64,000 nt of DNA from Comamonas odontotermitis (GCF_014207855.1 NZ_JACHKZ010000019.1:1-64000), one strand, 5' to 3'. Counted from the stretch's first letter, positions 45,283-58,448 are shown. The notes: generated by a model from the letters alone, not told the origin. Program-made: numbers and translations.

Positions 45283-46973
45283 GCTGCCACTCCTGCCTCT
45301 TGCCCTGTGCTCTGCGCGACCCTGCGCGCTGGTGTCGCCATCCACGGCAACGCAATGCGCACCTCCGTGCCCTGCTTTGGCACGCTGGCAATGGCAATAC
45401 GGCCCTGGTGCCTTTGCACAATCGACTGGGCAATCGACAGGCCGATGCCTGTGCCATCCGCCCGGTGGTCGCGCGCGCGCCGTCCGCGCAAAAATCGCTC
45501 AAACACGCGCGGCAGTTCATCCGCATCAATGCCTATGCCCTCGTCACGCACCACCACTTCGATCTCGGGCTTCTCGCCTTCGCCTGCTCCCCTCTGCAGA
45601 GCAATGCGCACCGTGCTGCCCCGCTCTGAATAGCGCACGGCATTGTCCAACACGATTACCAGCGCCTGGCGCAGCCGGTCCGCGTCCGCGTACACGGCCA
45701 CGGAGCCGGTTGGCATGGCGGTGCCAGCATCGGCTCCATCATTGGTATTCCACACCACCCGTACGCCGTGCGGAGCCCCCAGCGCAGCGGCCTGATCTAC
45801 CACGTCAGCCAGCAGATGACGCAGGTCCATCCAGGATGGGTGCATCACCAGTTGATCGGCCTCCGCCTTGGCAGTGAACAGCAGATCGTGGATGACACGG
45901 GTGAGCTGATCCACCCCGCCTACGATGCGCCCAAGCGCCTGGCGATACTCTTCGGCCGGCCGGTCGCCTCCGCGCAGGGCAATCTCGGCTTCGCCGCGAA
46001 TTGAGGTGGCGGGCGTGCGCAATTCGTGGCCCAGATCGGCAAACAGCTGGCGGCGGCGATGGTCCAGATGCTGCAAGGTCTGGTGCGCTGCACTCAACTC
46101 CTGGGTGCGCGCCTCTACCGCGTCTTCCAGCTCGCGCCGCGCCGCGTCTGCCCTCGCGCGGTGCTGCTGCAGCTCGGCAGCCATGGCATTGAAGTGCTGG
46201 GCCACACGGTCGAATTCATCCTTGGAGCCAGTGGCCACGCGATGATCCAGCGCCCCGGCCTGCAGAGCCTGCGTGCCTTGCAGCAAGCGGTCCAGTGGGC
46301 GCTGCAGCCGCCGCTTGAGGTTCAACGCCAGCACCACGGCCAGTACCAGCGTGACGACGGCCATGCCAATGGCCTGCACGCGCAGCGAATTCAGCCCGCG
46401 TTCGGTAGCGGCACGCGCTATCGGGACAGCAGCACGCTGGCGGGCAATGGCCCCCTTGATCAATTCGCGCAGATCGCGCCCGCGAGCCAAGTCGAACACC
46501 TGTGTCAATTCCGCCCAGAGCGCCGGGAAATCGGTGCCCTGGTCCAGCGGCACCAATTGCGCCAGCCTTGCCTCGACGGCCCGGATATTGTCATGCAGCA
46601 GCTCCGTCACGCTCACGAGCTGGGGCACTTCGGGCGGCATGCGCACATTCTCGCGGTGCACCATTTCTGTCCATAAGGCCAGGTCGCGCCGTGCCAGGTC
46701 GTCCAGATTGGCGGCGCTGGTGTACATCGCATCCACCAGTCGATCACGCTGCTCGGGCTGGACGCCAGTGTTCATGAGGCGCTGCATGGCCCAGACTCGC
46801 AGGCGCTGCTTGTTGGCAGAAAGATCCAGCAGCTCGGCCTGGATATCGCTGGCAAGCCTGCTGTGCTGCGCATAGTCGTTGACGCGATTGGTTCCCCAGT
46901 ACACAAAGGCGGCCTGGACGCACACCAAAGCTACCAGGGCAGCAAATGCCAGAGAAAGTCGAGCGCGGTACAT
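45279..46973 (-). CDS. Sensor histidine kinase
   Basis: 564 residues from the ATG at 46973, with GGAGGGG upstream; a GTG nine codons earlier is possible. Two membrane helices (about 5-25 and 205-225) flank a helical periplasmic sensor. A HAMP region (KRRLQRPLDRLLQGTQAL) and coiled coil lead to the H-box FADLGHELRTPATSI, then N-box IVLDNAVRYSERGS, G1 DEGIGI and G2 GTGIGLSIAQSI. It phosphorylates the overlapping OmpR-type regulator. Confidence 0.94.
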   Translation of the reverse strand: MYRARLSLAFAALVALVCVQAAFVYWGTNRVNDYAQHSRLASDIQAELLDLSANKQRLRVWAMQRLMNTGVQPEQRDRLVDAMYTSAANLDDLARRDLALWTEMVHRENVRMPPEVPQLVSVTELLHDNIRAVEARLAQLVPLDQGTDFPALWAELTQVFDLARGRDLRELIKGAIARQRAAVPIARAATERGLNSLRVQAIGMAVVTLVLAVVLALNLKRRLQRPLDRLLQGTQALQAGALDHRVATGSKDEFDRVAQHFNAMAAELQQHRARADAARRELEDAVEARTQELSAAHQTLQHLDHRRRQLFADLGHELRTPATSIRGEAEIALRGGDRPAEEYRQALGRIVGGVDQLTRVIHDLLFTAKAEADQLVMHPSWMDLRHLLADVVDQAAALGAPHGVRVVWNTNDGADAGTAMPTGSVAVYADADRLRQALVIVLDNAVRYSERGSTVRIALQRGAGEGEKPEIEVVVRDEGIGIDADELPRVFERFLRGRRARDHRADGTGIGLSIAQSIVQRHQGRIAIASVPKQGTEVRIALPWMATPARRVAQSTGQEAGVAA

Positions 46974-47192
46974 GATGGGAAAACGCCCCTCCGCAATCAC
47001 GGAGGGAAATCAGGGCGTAGCTGACAGGTTCCAACAATCACCTGCCGAGACCGGACTGGAGCGGCCGCTGCATTGCACCTTCCTGACCACGGCTTGACCC
47101 GGGCATGGAGGCGGCGGCTCCGTCACAGGAACTTTAGCCTACCGATATGCAGTTTTCGGGAGCAAGCCCCATTGATTATTTTGAACTGCGAA

Positions 47193-47537
47193 CTATGCAG
47201 ACAGGTGCAGCTTGTCGGAACGCCCGGCCAGTTCAGAGCCGCTTGTGACAGTGATCTTGTACTCTCCTACGGCCACACGGTCACCGGCATAGAGGACTTG
47301 CCGTTTGACGCGCACGCCATTGACGAATGTGCCGTTGGCACTGTCATGGTCTTCCACCGTCAAGATGCCGAGGTAGTAGGTAAAGGCGCCGTGGTCACGG
47401 CTGACACTGGGGTCTTCCAGTTGAATTCTGCAGCTTTGACCACGGCCGATCAATGTGCTGCCCCTCCCCAATGTGAGGGAGCCTGGAGACATTCTGGAGC
47501 GAGAACTGATCTGGATTTTTGGAAGCACTTTAGACAC
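47193..47537 (-). CDS. Single-domain FHA protein
   Basis: A 114-residue protein that is almost only an FHA domain: TLIGRGQSCRIQLEDPSVSRDHGAF, then DHDSANGTFVNG and RQVLYAGDRVAVG. The conserved Gly-Arg, Ser-Arg-His-like (SRDH) and NG-Asn residues for phosphothreonine binding are present. No kinase is next to it. It sits between a two-component pair and a broken Fic gene, and nothing nearby reveals its partner. Confidence 0.85.
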   Translation of the reverse strand: MSKVLPKIQISSRSRMSPGSLTLGRGSTLIGRGQSCRIQLEDPSVSRDHGAFTYYLGILTVEDHDSANGTFVNGVRVKRQVLYAGDRVAVGEYKITVTSGSELAGRSDKLHLSA

Positions 47538-47796
47538 CTGTCAAGTCATCAAAACCACAAAAAAATGGCCTCAGAGGTGCTAACACTTTCAGATAAGTAG
47601 GCCCGAGGTTGAAACGAAGCGAGGCCGCAATGGCGTGCCCGAGGCACACAAAGCGGAGGCTGCGAAGCACCGCGGTCGCGTTGGCAACTCTTTAATGGAA
47701 ACAAAGCGTAATTGTCCCGCATGGTGAAGGTTTTGATTGAGAACAATAGCAAACGCGCACATTGCAAAATTTCATGCTGCAGCGCCCTGTCAGCAG

Positions 47797-48475
47797 CTAT
47801 TGCACGGGTGATCCGCGTAATGCACGTAATGGGTGTATCGGATGCATTGCAGCTGCCTTCTGTCTGGCGAGCAGATCATGCCCCGCATCCACTTCTGCCT
47901 CTGGCCATAGTTTGGGAAAGAGAAAACGCAGCGCATGCTGGGGCATGCCAAAGCGCACCTTTCCTTGCGAACTGTCGCTTTTGAGCAGGCCACGCTTGAT
48001 CAACGCGCCCAAGGCATCGGTTGCCATGCGGTCACCCAGGCCCAGCACCCTCGGCCACATCCCAGTCCTGTTCGGGCAGGCGGCCAAACAGTTCGCGGTG
48101 CAGATCCTGTATGCCTGCCAAGCTGTAGAGAGCGCGCGCGCCCTCTTCGCCCTGATAGCGCTGCTCCAGCGCAGCTTCTGCCTCGATATGGGCAACAGCC
48201 AGACGCTGTTTGGCTGCCAGTTCTTTGTTCGCCGAGAAATCCCTGGACAAGGCCTGCTCGATCTCGTGTGGGCGGGTATGCAGGCCCTCGATGCGATTGG
48301 TGTAGTAGGAATTCATGCTGCGCAGCAAGGTACGCAGCTCGGGCGGAATGCGTTTGCCCGCCAACGCAGTTGCAGCACGCGCCACGTCACCCACCCTGGA
48401 GAGCAAGGGCTCCATGGCACGGTCTGAGGGCATCAGGGGTTCAAACTGGTGGGGAGACGCATATAGCGCAACCAT
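47797..48475 (-). pseudogene. Deleted Fic/DOC family gene
   Basis: The first 137 residues or so (from 48475) are a normal Fic N-terminus, including TNRIEG, which fits the inhibitory helix motif (S/T)xxxE(G/N) of class II Fic proteins. At about 48040-48055 the frame breaks and the sequence jumps, in another frame, to a Fic C-terminal winged helix (LGLGDRMATDALGALIKRG, VRFGMPQHALRFLFP). The central AMP-transfer core with HPFxxGNGR is gone. An internal out-of-frame deletion of roughly 200 codons explains this. The remaining N-terminal ORF is 147 residues. Confidence 0.82.
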
Positions 48476-48670
48476 ATGCCAAATTTACATCATCATCAAA
48501 TAATTGATTTCATTAGATAAAATATCAAAAATCAAAATAATATTGCCAAGTTTTTTGCCACGATAATTACTAGGTCGGCGCTATGTGTACAAACGCCCCC
48601 AGGTTGGTCGATTCTGAGGGCATTGCCTGCAACGCTGCGCCCGCTACATCGCCCACCAGCTTCAACAACA

Positions 48671-48697
48671 AAAAAAGGCAGCCCGAGAGCTGCCTTT
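48671..48697 (-). terminator. Terminator of the aceE-aceF-lpdA operon
   Basis: A 9-bp stem AAAGGCAGC/GCTGCCTTT (48674-48682 and 48689-48697) with a CCGAGA loop. On the minus strand it is followed by a T-run, and it lies 24 bp after the lpdA stop. Confidence 0.9.
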
Positions 48698-48720
48698 GGC
48701 ATTGACGCAAATCCGCCGAT

Positions 48721-50541
48721 TTACTTGCGAGCGGGCGGAACGTCCGTGCAAGTGCCGTGCGCCACTTCTGCCGCCATGCCGATGCTTTCGCCCAGTGTGG
48801 GGTGTGGGTGGATGGTCTTGCCGATGTCCACGGTGTCTGCGCCCATCTCGATGGCCAGGGCGATTTCACCAATCATGTCGCCAGCGTGCGTGCCGACGAT
48901 ACCGCCCCCCAGAATCCTGCCGTGGCCATGGGCCTCTGGCGAGTCATCGAACAGCAGCTTGGTGAAGCCTTCGTCACGGCCATTGGCAATGGCGCGGCCC
49001 GACGCTGCCCAGGGGAACAGGCCCTTCTTGACTTTGATGCCCTGCGCCTTGGCCTGGTCTTCGGTCAGACCCACCCATGCCACTTCGGGGTCGGTATAAG
49101 CCACGCTTGGGATCACGCGGGCATTGAAGGCGGCCGAGGCCAGCTCCTTGTTGCCCTGCAGTTCACCAGCGATGACTTCGGCGGCCACATGCGCTTCATG
49201 CACGGCCTTGTGTGCCAGCATGGGCTGGCCCACGATGTCGCCGATTGCGAAGATGTTGGGCACATTGGTGCGCATCTGGATGTCGACATTGATGAAGCCA
49301 CGGTCGGTGACGGACACTCCAGCGGCTTCGGCGCCGATCTTCTTGCCATTGGGCGTGCGGCCTACGGCCTGCAGCACCAGGTCGTATACCTGGGGCTCGG
49401 GCACGGTGACGCCGTCCTTGGCGGGCTCGAAGCTGACCTTGATGCCTTCGGGCGTGGCCTCGGCACCCACGGTCTTGGTATTGACCATGATGTTGTCAAA
49501 GCGCGGCGCGTTCATCTTCTGCCAGACCTTGACCAGATCGCGGTCAGCGCCCTGCATCAGGCCGTCCATCATCTCCACCACATCCAGGCGTACGCCCAGC
49601 GTGCTATAGACGGTGCCCATTTCCAGGCCGATGATGCCGCCGCCCAAGATCAGCATGCGCTTGGGCACGCTCTTCAAGGCCAGTGCGCCGGTCGAATCGA
49701 CAATGCGCTCGTCCTTGGGCAGGAAAGGCAGATGCACGGCCTCGGAGCCTGCAGCGATGATGGCTTTCTTGAACTGCACGACTTTCTTGGTGCCGGTCTT
49801 CTCCTGGCCGTCGCCCGAGGTTTCCTGCACTTCGATGTGGTTGGCGCTCACAAAATTGCCATAGCCGCGTACGATGGTGACCTTGCGCATCTTGGCCATG
49901 CCTGCGAGGCCGCCGGTCAGCTTGCCGATCACTTTTTCCTTGTGGCCCCGCAAGGTATCGATATTGACCTTGGGCGCGCCGCCGTAGTCGATGCCCAGCG
50001 CAGCAAGGTGGCTGACCTCGTCCATGACCGCGGCCACGTGCAAGAGCGCCTTGGAAGGAATGCAGCCCACGTTCAGGCACACGCCGCCCAGCGTCTTGTA
50101 GCGCTCGATCAAAACGACCTTCAGACCCAGGTCTGCCGCGCGGAAAGCAGCAGAGTAGCCGCCAGGGCCACCGCCCAGCACCACCACGTCGCAGTCTTCA
50201 TCGACTTGGCCGCTGTAGTTGCTTGCGATGGGGGCAGGAGCCGCTGGCGCTTGCGCTGCGGGCGCCGGAGCCGGTTGTGGTGCGGGTGCCGATGCGGCGC
50301 CCTCCGCCGCTTCCAACGACAGGATCACTGAGCCTTCGGCAACCTTGTCGCCGATCTTGACCTTGAGTTCCTTGACCACGCCAGCGTGGCTCGACGGGAT
50401 TTCCATCGAGGCCTTGTCCGACTCCACGGTGATCAGCGACTGGTCCTTGGCGACGGTATCGCCAGGCTTTACCAGCAGTTCGATCACGCCCACTTCAGCG
50501 AAATCACCAATGTCGGGGACTTTGATATCTACGATTGCCAT
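48721..50541 (-). CDS. lpdA: Dihydrolipoyl dehydrogenase (PDH E3) with N-terminal lipoyl domain
   Basis: 606 residues. Residues 1-80 are a lipoyl domain with the lipoylated Lys in [11 protein letters not shown], followed by an Ala/Pro linker (about 82-108). The E3 core has the FAD motif [20 protein letters not shown], the redox disulfide CLNVGC in [13 protein letters not shown], an NAD motif [13 protein letters not shown] and the C-terminal HPHPTLGE active-site His-Glu. It reoxidises dihydrolipoamide in the pyruvate dehydrogenase complex. E3 with its own lipoyl domain is known from Neisseria and Ralstonia. It is the last gene of the operon. Confidence 0.97.
   Translation of the reverse strand: MAIVDIKVPDIGDFAEVGVIELLVKPGDTVAKDQSLITVESDKASMEIPSSHAGVVKELKVKIGDKVAEGSVILSLEAAEGAASAPAPQPAPAPAAQAPAAPAPIASNYSGQVDEDCDVVVLGGGPGGYSAAFRAADLGLKVVLIERYKTLGGVCLNVGCIPSKALLHVAAVMDEVSHLAALGIDYGGAPKVNIDTLRGHKEKVIGKLTGGLAGMAKMRKVTIVRGYGNFVSANHIEVQETSGDGQEKTGTKKVVQFKKAIIAAGSEAVHLPFLPKDERIVDSTGALALKSVPKRMLILGGGIIGLEMGTVYSTLGVRLDVVEMMDGLMQGADRDLVKVWQKMNAPRFDNIMVNTKTVGAEATPEGIKVSFEPAKDGVTVPEPQVYDLVLQAVGRTPNGKKIGAEAAGVSVTDRGFINVDIQMRTNVPNIFAIGDIVGQPMLAHKAVHEAHVAAEVIAGELQGNKELASAAFNARVIPSVAYTDPEVAWVGLTEDQAKAQGIKVKKGLFPWAASGRAIANGRDEGFTKLLFDDSPEAHGHGRILGGGIVGTHAGDMIGEIALAIEMGADTVDIGKTIHPHPTLGESIGMAAEVAHGTCTDVPPARK
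50310..50541 (-). repeat. Lipoyl-domain coding repeat, lpdA copy
   Basis: The first 77 codons of lpdA match the first 77 codons of aceF (51988-52218) almost exactly at protein level, and in long blocks at DNA level. Only a few residues differ, for example VDIKV against IDIQV and ELKVK against EILVK. Confidence 0.8.
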
Positions 50542-50556
50542 AGTGTGCGTCTCCGA

Positions 50557-52218
50557 TTACAGGATGATGCGGCGGTAATCCGCCAGCACCTGGCCCAGAT
50601 AGGCATTGAAGCGTGCGGCAGAGGCACCGTCGATGACGCGGTGGTCGTACGACAGCGACAGCGGCAGCATCAGGCGCGGCACGAACTGCTTGCCGTCCCA
50701 CACCGGTTTGATGGCCGATTTGGACAGGCCCAGAATGGCCACTTCCGGCGCGTTCACGATGGGCGTGAAGTGCGTGCCACCAATGCCACCCAGCGACGAG
50801 ATGGAGATGCAGCCGCCTTGCATGTCGGCAGCGCCCAGCTTGCCGTCGCGCGCCTTCTTGGCCAGCTCGCCCATTTCTGCGCTGATCTGGATGATTCCCT
50901 TCTTGTCGGCATCCTTGAGCACCGGCACGACCAAGCCATTGGGCGTGTCAGCGGCAAAGCCGATGTTGAAGTACTGCTTGTAGACGAGCGTGTCGCCGTC
51001 CAGGCTGGTGTTGAACTCAGGAAATTTCTTGAGTGCAGCAACCAGCGCCTTGATGACGAAGGCCAGCATGGTGACCTTGACGCCACTCTTCTCGTTTTCC
51101 TTGTTGGTGGAGACACGGAAGGCTTCGAGCTCGGTGATGTCCGCTTCGTCGTTGTTGGTGACGTGCGGGATCATGACCCAGTTGCGGTGCAGGTTGGCGC
51201 CCGAGATTTTCTTGATGCGCGACAAATCCTTGCGCTCCACGGCGCCGAACTTGCTGAAATCCACCTTCGGCCATGGCAGCAGGTCCATGCCTACGCCAGC
51301 GCCACCGGCAGGTGCCTTGGCAGCCTGGGCCTTGGTCTGCACGGCACCAGCCATCACCTGCTTGGTGAAGTTCTGCACGTCGTCCGCCGTGATGCGGCCC
51401 TTATTGCCCGAACCCTTGACCTCTTCCAGCGGCACGCCCAGTTCACGCGCAAACTTGCGCACCGAAGGCGACGCATACGGCAGGCTGCCGGTAGGCGCCA
51501 CGGTCGGATTGTGTGCGGGCACAGCAGCGGCAGGTGCGGCGCTCGCGGGCGCTGCCTGCGAGGATGCCGGCGCCGCTGCAGGCGCTTCTGCCTTGGGGGC
51601 GGCCTGTGCAGGTGCTGCAGCAGCTGCGGGCGCAGTTGCCGTACTACCTTCGAGAACCGCCACCAGATCGCCCACGTTGACCTTGTCGCCGATCTTGATC
51701 TTGAGCTCCTTGACCACCCCGGCGGCGGGCGACGGGATTTCCATCGAAGCCTTGTCGGATTCCACGGTAAAGAGCGACTGCTCCTTGGTGACGGTGTCGC
51801 CCACCTTCACCAGCAGCTCGATCACGGCCACATCCTTGAAGTCGCCAATGTCAGGGACGTTGACGTTGATGGGGCCCGACGCAGCAGGTGCTGCTGCGGG
51901 TGCGGGGGCCGGTGCAGCCTGCACAGGTGCTGCGGCCGGAGCCTGGGTAGCCGCTGCAGGTGCGGGTGCCGCAGCGCCACCGGCTGCTTCCATCTTGATG
52001 ATGACCGAGCCCTCGGCAACCTTGTCGCCGATCTTGACGAGGATTTCCTTGACCACGCCTGCGTGGCTGGACGGAATCTCCATCGATGCCTTGTCGGACT
52101 CGACGGTGATCAGCGACTGGTCCTTGGCGACAGTGTCGCCAGGCTTGACGAGCAGCTCGATCACGCCCACTTCTGCAAAGTCACCAATATCGGGAACTTG
52201 AATGTCAATCAATGCCAT
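50557..52218 (-). CDS. aceF: Dihydrolipoamide acetyltransferase (PDH E2)
   Basis: 553 residues with two lipoyl domains (about 1-78 and 118-195), each with [11 protein letters not shown], joined by Ala/Pro-rich linkers. A peripheral subunit-binding domain follows ([27 protein letters not shown], about 250-285), and then the acetyltransferase core ending in [12 protein letters not shown] with the catalytic HxxxDG. It moves the acetyl group from E1 to CoA and forms the complex core. It lies 20 bp after aceE and 15 bp before lpdA. Confidence 0.97.
   Translation of the reverse strand: MALIDIQVPDIGDFAEVGVIELLVKPGDTVAKDQSLITVESDKASMEIPSSHAGVVKEILVKIGDKVAEGSVIIKMEAAGGAAAPAPAAATQAPAAAPVQAAPAPAPAAAPAASGPINVNVPDIGDFKDVAVIELLVKVGDTVTKEQSLFTVESDKASMEIPSPAAGVVKELKIKIGDKVNVGDLVAVLEGSTATAPAAAAAPAQAAPKAEAPAAAPASSQAAPASAAPAAAVPAHNPTVAPTGSLPYASPSVRKFARELGVPLEEVKGSGNKGRITADDVQNFTKQVMAGAVQTKAQAAKAPAGGAGVGMDLLPWPKVDFSKFGAVERKDLSRIKKISGANLHRNWVMIPHVTNNDEADITELEAFRVSTNKENEKSGVKVTMLAFVIKALVAALKKFPEFNTSLDGDTLVYKQYFNIGFAADTPNGLVVPVLKDADKKGIIQISAEMGELAKKARDGKLGAADMQGGCISISSLGGIGGTHFTPIVNAPEVAILGLSKSAIKPVWDGKQFVPRLMLPLSLSYDHRVIDGASAARFNAYLGQVLADYRRIIL
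51988..52218 (-). repeat. Lipoyl-domain coding repeat, aceF copy
   Basis: Partner of the lpdA copy at 50310-50541. The second lipoyl domain of aceF is more diverged, so the lpdA and aceF first domains are each other's closest relatives here, suggesting recent duplication or gene conversion. Confidence 0.8.
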
Positions 52219-52238
52219 TGTGTTGTCTCCTGCTGGCT

Positions 52239-54944
<2,706 letters not shown>

Positions 54945-55151
54945 GCTATGCGTCTCCTTTGGATTGAACTATTGCGAATGACTTTGCCAGAGTTTCTCAC
55001 ATTTTCCGCATATTTCAAATAGCGGTCTTCATTTTCATATTATGGAAAAATGCTGCAAACGCACAATTGACGGGCGTTTGCGCTGGCTGCAGACACCACG
55101 ATACGCCAGTTTCAGACGGTGATTCGCCTGCCCTCGTCTACACTCTGGGCC

Positions 55152-57692
55152 ATGAATCCGAACGAGAGTTCCGTCGCCGAAACGGAAAACAGCCGCCCCA
55201 GCCTGGTCCAGATGTGGCGCACCTGGTGGAAGGGTTTGTCGCCTGCGCGACAGGATCGCTATGCATCGATTGCCCCGCTGGTGGCGGTCGTGATGTTTTT
55301 TATCGCCATCGTTGCAGCCTTTTGGTACCTGCGTATCGAAGAATTCGAGCGCGAGCGCGAATCCATGCGCCGTGATGTGGAATACGCCCAGCAGCGCATT
55401 CGCCTGCGCCTGTCCGAGCGGCAGGAGCAATTGATGCGTCTGGCGCGTGACGTAGGCAACCAGGACATCGACAAGAACGGCTTCAACGACCGTGCCGACA
55501 CCATGATCAGCCAGTACGCCGAGCTGCAGGCGCTGAGCTGGCTGGACGCCAAGCGCCAGGTGCGCGCCACGCAGTTTGGGCCGAGCGTGGCCTCCGAAGA
55601 CCTGCTGACCGTGGACGAAGTCATCAGCAAGAAGGAGTTGATCGACCTTTTTGATATGGCGCGCGACCTGCAGCAGCCGGTGTATTCGCAGCCGTTGTCT
55701 ACCAAAGGCAGCTCGCCCATGCTGCTGCTAGAGGTGCCCGTCAGCCAGAAGGGGCGTTTTGGCGGCGTGCTGCTGGCGGAATTCTCCATCGACAACCTGC
55801 TGCGCTACGCCACGCCCACGGAAGTACTGGCGCGCTATGCCGTCACGCTCAAGGATGGCAATGGCACGACCATTGCCGGCACTCCGCTCGCCCCGCGCGC
55901 AGCGGCCCAGCGCCTGCTGCCCTGGCGCACCGTGCCCAATGAGTATGAGATCCCCATCGCACCGGTCGGCAACAGCCTCAAGCTGCGCGCCCAGGCCTAC
56001 CACACCTCGCTGGGCCTGGTCAGCAACGGACTGTTCTGGCTGGTGGGTGTGCTCAGCTTCATGACGGCCTGGCTGCTGCTGGCCACCTGGCGCCACACAC
56101 GCAAGCGCATCCGCGCGCAGGAAGCGCTGCAGGGCGAGACCAATTTCCGCCGCGCCATGGAAAACAGCGTGCTCACCGGCATGCGCGCGCTCGATCTGCA
56201 GGGCCGCATCACCTATGTGAACGCCGCGTTCTGCCAGATGACCGGCTGGAGCGAGGGCGAGCTGGTGGGAAAGATGCCGCCCTACCCCTATTGGCCCGAA
56301 GGCGACCAGAGCACCTACCACGACATGCTGATCGACGAGATGAGCGGCAAAGTCTTTCCCGGAGGCTTTCAGATGCGCGTGCGGCGCAAGAACGGCTCCA
56401 TGTTCGAGGCGCGCCTTTATGTGTCGCCACTGATTGACGGCCACGGCCGCCAGACCGGCTGGATGACCTCGATGACCGACATCACCGAGCCCAACCGCAT
56501 CCGCGAGCAGCTGTCCGCGTCGTATGAACGCTTCACCATCGTGCTTGAAGCGCTGGACGCCTCTGTGTCCGTAGCTCCACTGGGCAGCGCAGAACTGTTG
56601 TTTGCCAACAAGCTGTACCGCCAGTGGTTTGGCTCGCAGACCGTGGGCCACCTGCAACTTGTCGCCCAGGCCGGCGTGCTGCCCAGCAACAACCAGGCTT
56701 CCACCAGCCTGGACGACGAAGACGGCCTGATGGGCCTGCCCAGCGACGAAATCACCACCGCTGTGGCAGGCAACGCAGAAATCTACATTCCAGAGCTGGG
56801 CAAGTGGCTGGAAGTGCGCTCGCGCTACCTCAACTGGGTGGATGGGCGCCTGGCCCAGATGGTGATTGCCACCGACATCACCCAGCGCCGCCTGGCCGAA
56901 GAACAGGCCGCCCGCCAGGCCGAAAAAGCCGCCACCGTCAGCCGCCTGGTCACTATGGGAGAGATGGCCTCCAGCGTGGCGCACGAGCTGAACCAGCCGC
57001 TGTCAGCCATCAGCAACTACTGCAGCGGCATGGTCTCGCGCATCAAGAACGGTACGCTGAGCGAAGAAGCACTGCTGGGCGCGCTGGAGAAGACCGCCCA
57101 CCAGGCGCAGCGCGCCGGACAGGTGATCCACCGCATCCGTGCATTCGTCAAGCGCAGCGAGCCCAACCACGAACTCGCCGATGTGGCGGAGATCGTCAGC
57201 GAAGCGGTGGAACTGGGCTCCATCGAGCTCAAGCGCCACAACGTGCGTCTGTCGCACCATGTGGCCGCGCGCCTGCCCCAGATCCGGGTCGACAGCATCC
57301 TGATCGAACAGGTGCTGATCAATCTGATGAAGAATGGCGCCGAATCGATTGCCAATGCGGGCCGCCCTCCGCACCAGCGCATGGTGGAATTGCGTGTGGT
57401 GCCACGCAAGATTGGCGACGCGGATGTGATAGAGTTTTCTGTTCAAGACACGGGGCGCGGCCTGTCACCCGAGGTTCTGGACAGATTGTTCCAGGCCTTC
57501 TTCTCTACCAAGAGCGAAGGCATGGGCATTGGCCTGAATCTTTGCCGCTCGATTGTGGAATCGCACCATGGCCGTATGCAGGCCGATAACATCTACAATG
57601 GCAACGAGGTGACGGGTTGTAAGTTCAGCTTCTGGATTCCGGTGGCCCGTGCTGCTGAATCTGCTGAATCGCCGGCGCGACAGCAATACTGA
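55152..57692 (+). CDS. PAS-domain membrane histidine kinase
   Basis: 846 residues from the ATG at 55152; a GTG 11 codons earlier is less likely. Two helices (about 38-58 and 293-315) bracket a periplasmic sensor region. A PAS domain follows (about 330-440; ITYVNAAFCQMTGWSEGELVG), then a second, weaker PAS-like region, an H-box at about 610 (SSVAHELNQPLSAISNY) and an ATPase domain (NLMKNGAESIANAG, DTGRGLSPEVLDRLFQAFFSTK, GMGIGLNLCRSI). The H-box type is that of FixL/DctB-like kinases. It forms an operon with a FixJ-type regulator and is divergent from aceE. Confidence 0.95.
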   Translation: MNPNESSVAETENSRPSLVQMWRTWWKGLSPARQDRYASIAPLVAVVMFFIAIVAAFWYLRIEEFERERESMRRDVEYAQQRIRLRLSERQEQLMRLARDVGNQDIDKNGFNDRADTMISQYAELQALSWLDAKRQVRATQFGPSVASEDLLTVDEVISKKELIDLFDMARDLQQPVYSQPLSTKGSSPMLLLEVPVSQKGRFGGVLLAEFSIDNLLRYATPTEVLARYAVTLKDGNGTTIAGTPLAPRAAAQRLLPWRTVPNEYEIPIAPVGNSLKLRAQAYHTSLGLVSNGLFWLVGVLSFMTAWLLLATWRHTRKRIRAQEALQGETNFRRAMENSVLTGMRALDLQGRITYVNAAFCQMTGWSEGELVGKMPPYPYWPEGDQSTYHDMLIDEMSGKVFPGGFQMRVRRKNGSMFEARLYVSPLIDGHGRQTGWMTSMTDITEPNRIREQLSASYERFTIVLEALDASVSVAPLGSAELLFANKLYRQWFGSQTVGHLQLVAQAGVLPSNNQASTSLDDEDGLMGLPSDEITTAVAGNAEIYIPELGKWLEVRSRYLNWVDGRLAQMVIATDITQRRLAEEQAARQAEKAATVSRLVTMGEMASSVAHELNQPLSAISNYCSGMVSRIKNGTLSEEALLGALEKTAHQAQRAGQVIHRIRAFVKRSEPNHELADVAEIVSEAVELGSIELKRHNVRLSHHVAARLPQIRVDSILIEQVLINLMKNGAESIANAGRPPHQRMVELRVVPRKIGDADVIEFSVQDTGRGLSPEVLDRLFQAFFSTKSEGMGIGLNLCRSIVESHHGRMQADNIYNGNEVTGCKFSFWIPVARAAESAESPARQQY

Positions 57693-57707
57693 TAGAAGGA
57701 ATTGTGC

Positions 57708-58340
57708 ATGAGCTTGATCCCGAAGAAGGGCACGGTATACGTGGTGGATGACGACGAGGCAGTTCGTGATTCGCTGCAATGGCTGCTGGAGGGCAAGGAC
57801 TACCGCGTACGTTGCTTTGACTCTGCCGAGTCGTTCCTGGCGCGCTACGACCCACGCGAAGTGGCCTGTCTGATCGTGGATATCCGCATGGGCGGCATGA
57901 GCGGCCTGGAACTGCAGGATCGCCTCATCGAAAACAAATCCCCGCTGCCAGTCGTCTTCATCACCGGCCACGGCGATGTGCCGATGGCCGTGGACACGAT
58001 GAAAAAAGGCGCCATGGACTTCATCCAGAAGCCCTTTGACGAAGCCCATCTGGACTCCCTGGTCGAGCGCATGCTGGACAAGGCCCGCGACTCGTTCGCA
58101 GGCCACCAGCAGGCCGCAAGCCGCGATGCCCTGTTGGCCAAGCTCACCAGCCGCGAATCGCAAGTGCTGGAGCGCATCGTGGCCGGGCGCCTGAACAAGC
58201 AGATCGCCGACGATCTGGGCATCAGCATCAAGACCGTTGAGGCGCACCGCGCCAACATCATGGAAAAGCTGGGCGCCAATACCGTGGCCGACCTGCTCAA
58301 GATTGCACTGGGATCGCAAGCGCCAGCCAAGGCATCGTGA
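57708..58340 (+). CDS. FixJ/NarL-type response regulator
   Basis: 210 residues from the ATG preceded by AGAAGGA. The receiver domain has VVDDDEAVRDSL, phospho-Asp in CLIVDIRMGGMSG, and FIQKPF. The LuxR-type helix-turn-helix (SRESQVLERIVAGRLNKQIADDLGISIKTVEAHR) binds DNA. It starts 15 bp after the PAS kinase and is surely its partner. A terminator follows. Confidence 0.95.
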   Translation: MSLIPKKGTVYVVDDDEAVRDSLQWLLEGKDYRVRCFDSAESFLARYDPREVACLIVDIRMGGMSGLELQDRLIENKSPLPVVFITGHGDVPMAVDTMKKGAMDFIQKPFDEAHLDSLVERMLDKARDSFAGHQQAASRDALLAKLTSRESQVLERIVAGRLNKQIADDLGISIKTVEAHRANIMEKLGANTVADLLKIALGSQAPAKAS

Positions 58341-58391
58341 TAAATTAGCGGCCTTCCCGCCCGGACAAAGAACTACGGTTTTTATAGCTAC

Positions 58392-58430
58392 ATGCGCTTG
58401 TACCGCCTGAGGTACGGCGCATTTTCTTTT
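58392..58430 (+). terminator. Terminator after the FixJ-type regulator gene
   Basis: The stem 58392-58404 pairs with 58411-58422 with one bulged T, loop GCCTGA, and is followed by TTTTCTTTT. It is preceded by TATAGCTAC, linking it to the ATAGCT repeat family. It lies about 50 bp after the regulator stop and just before folD. Confidence 0.8.
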
Positions 58431-58448
58431 GGCATTTTGGATCCAGAC

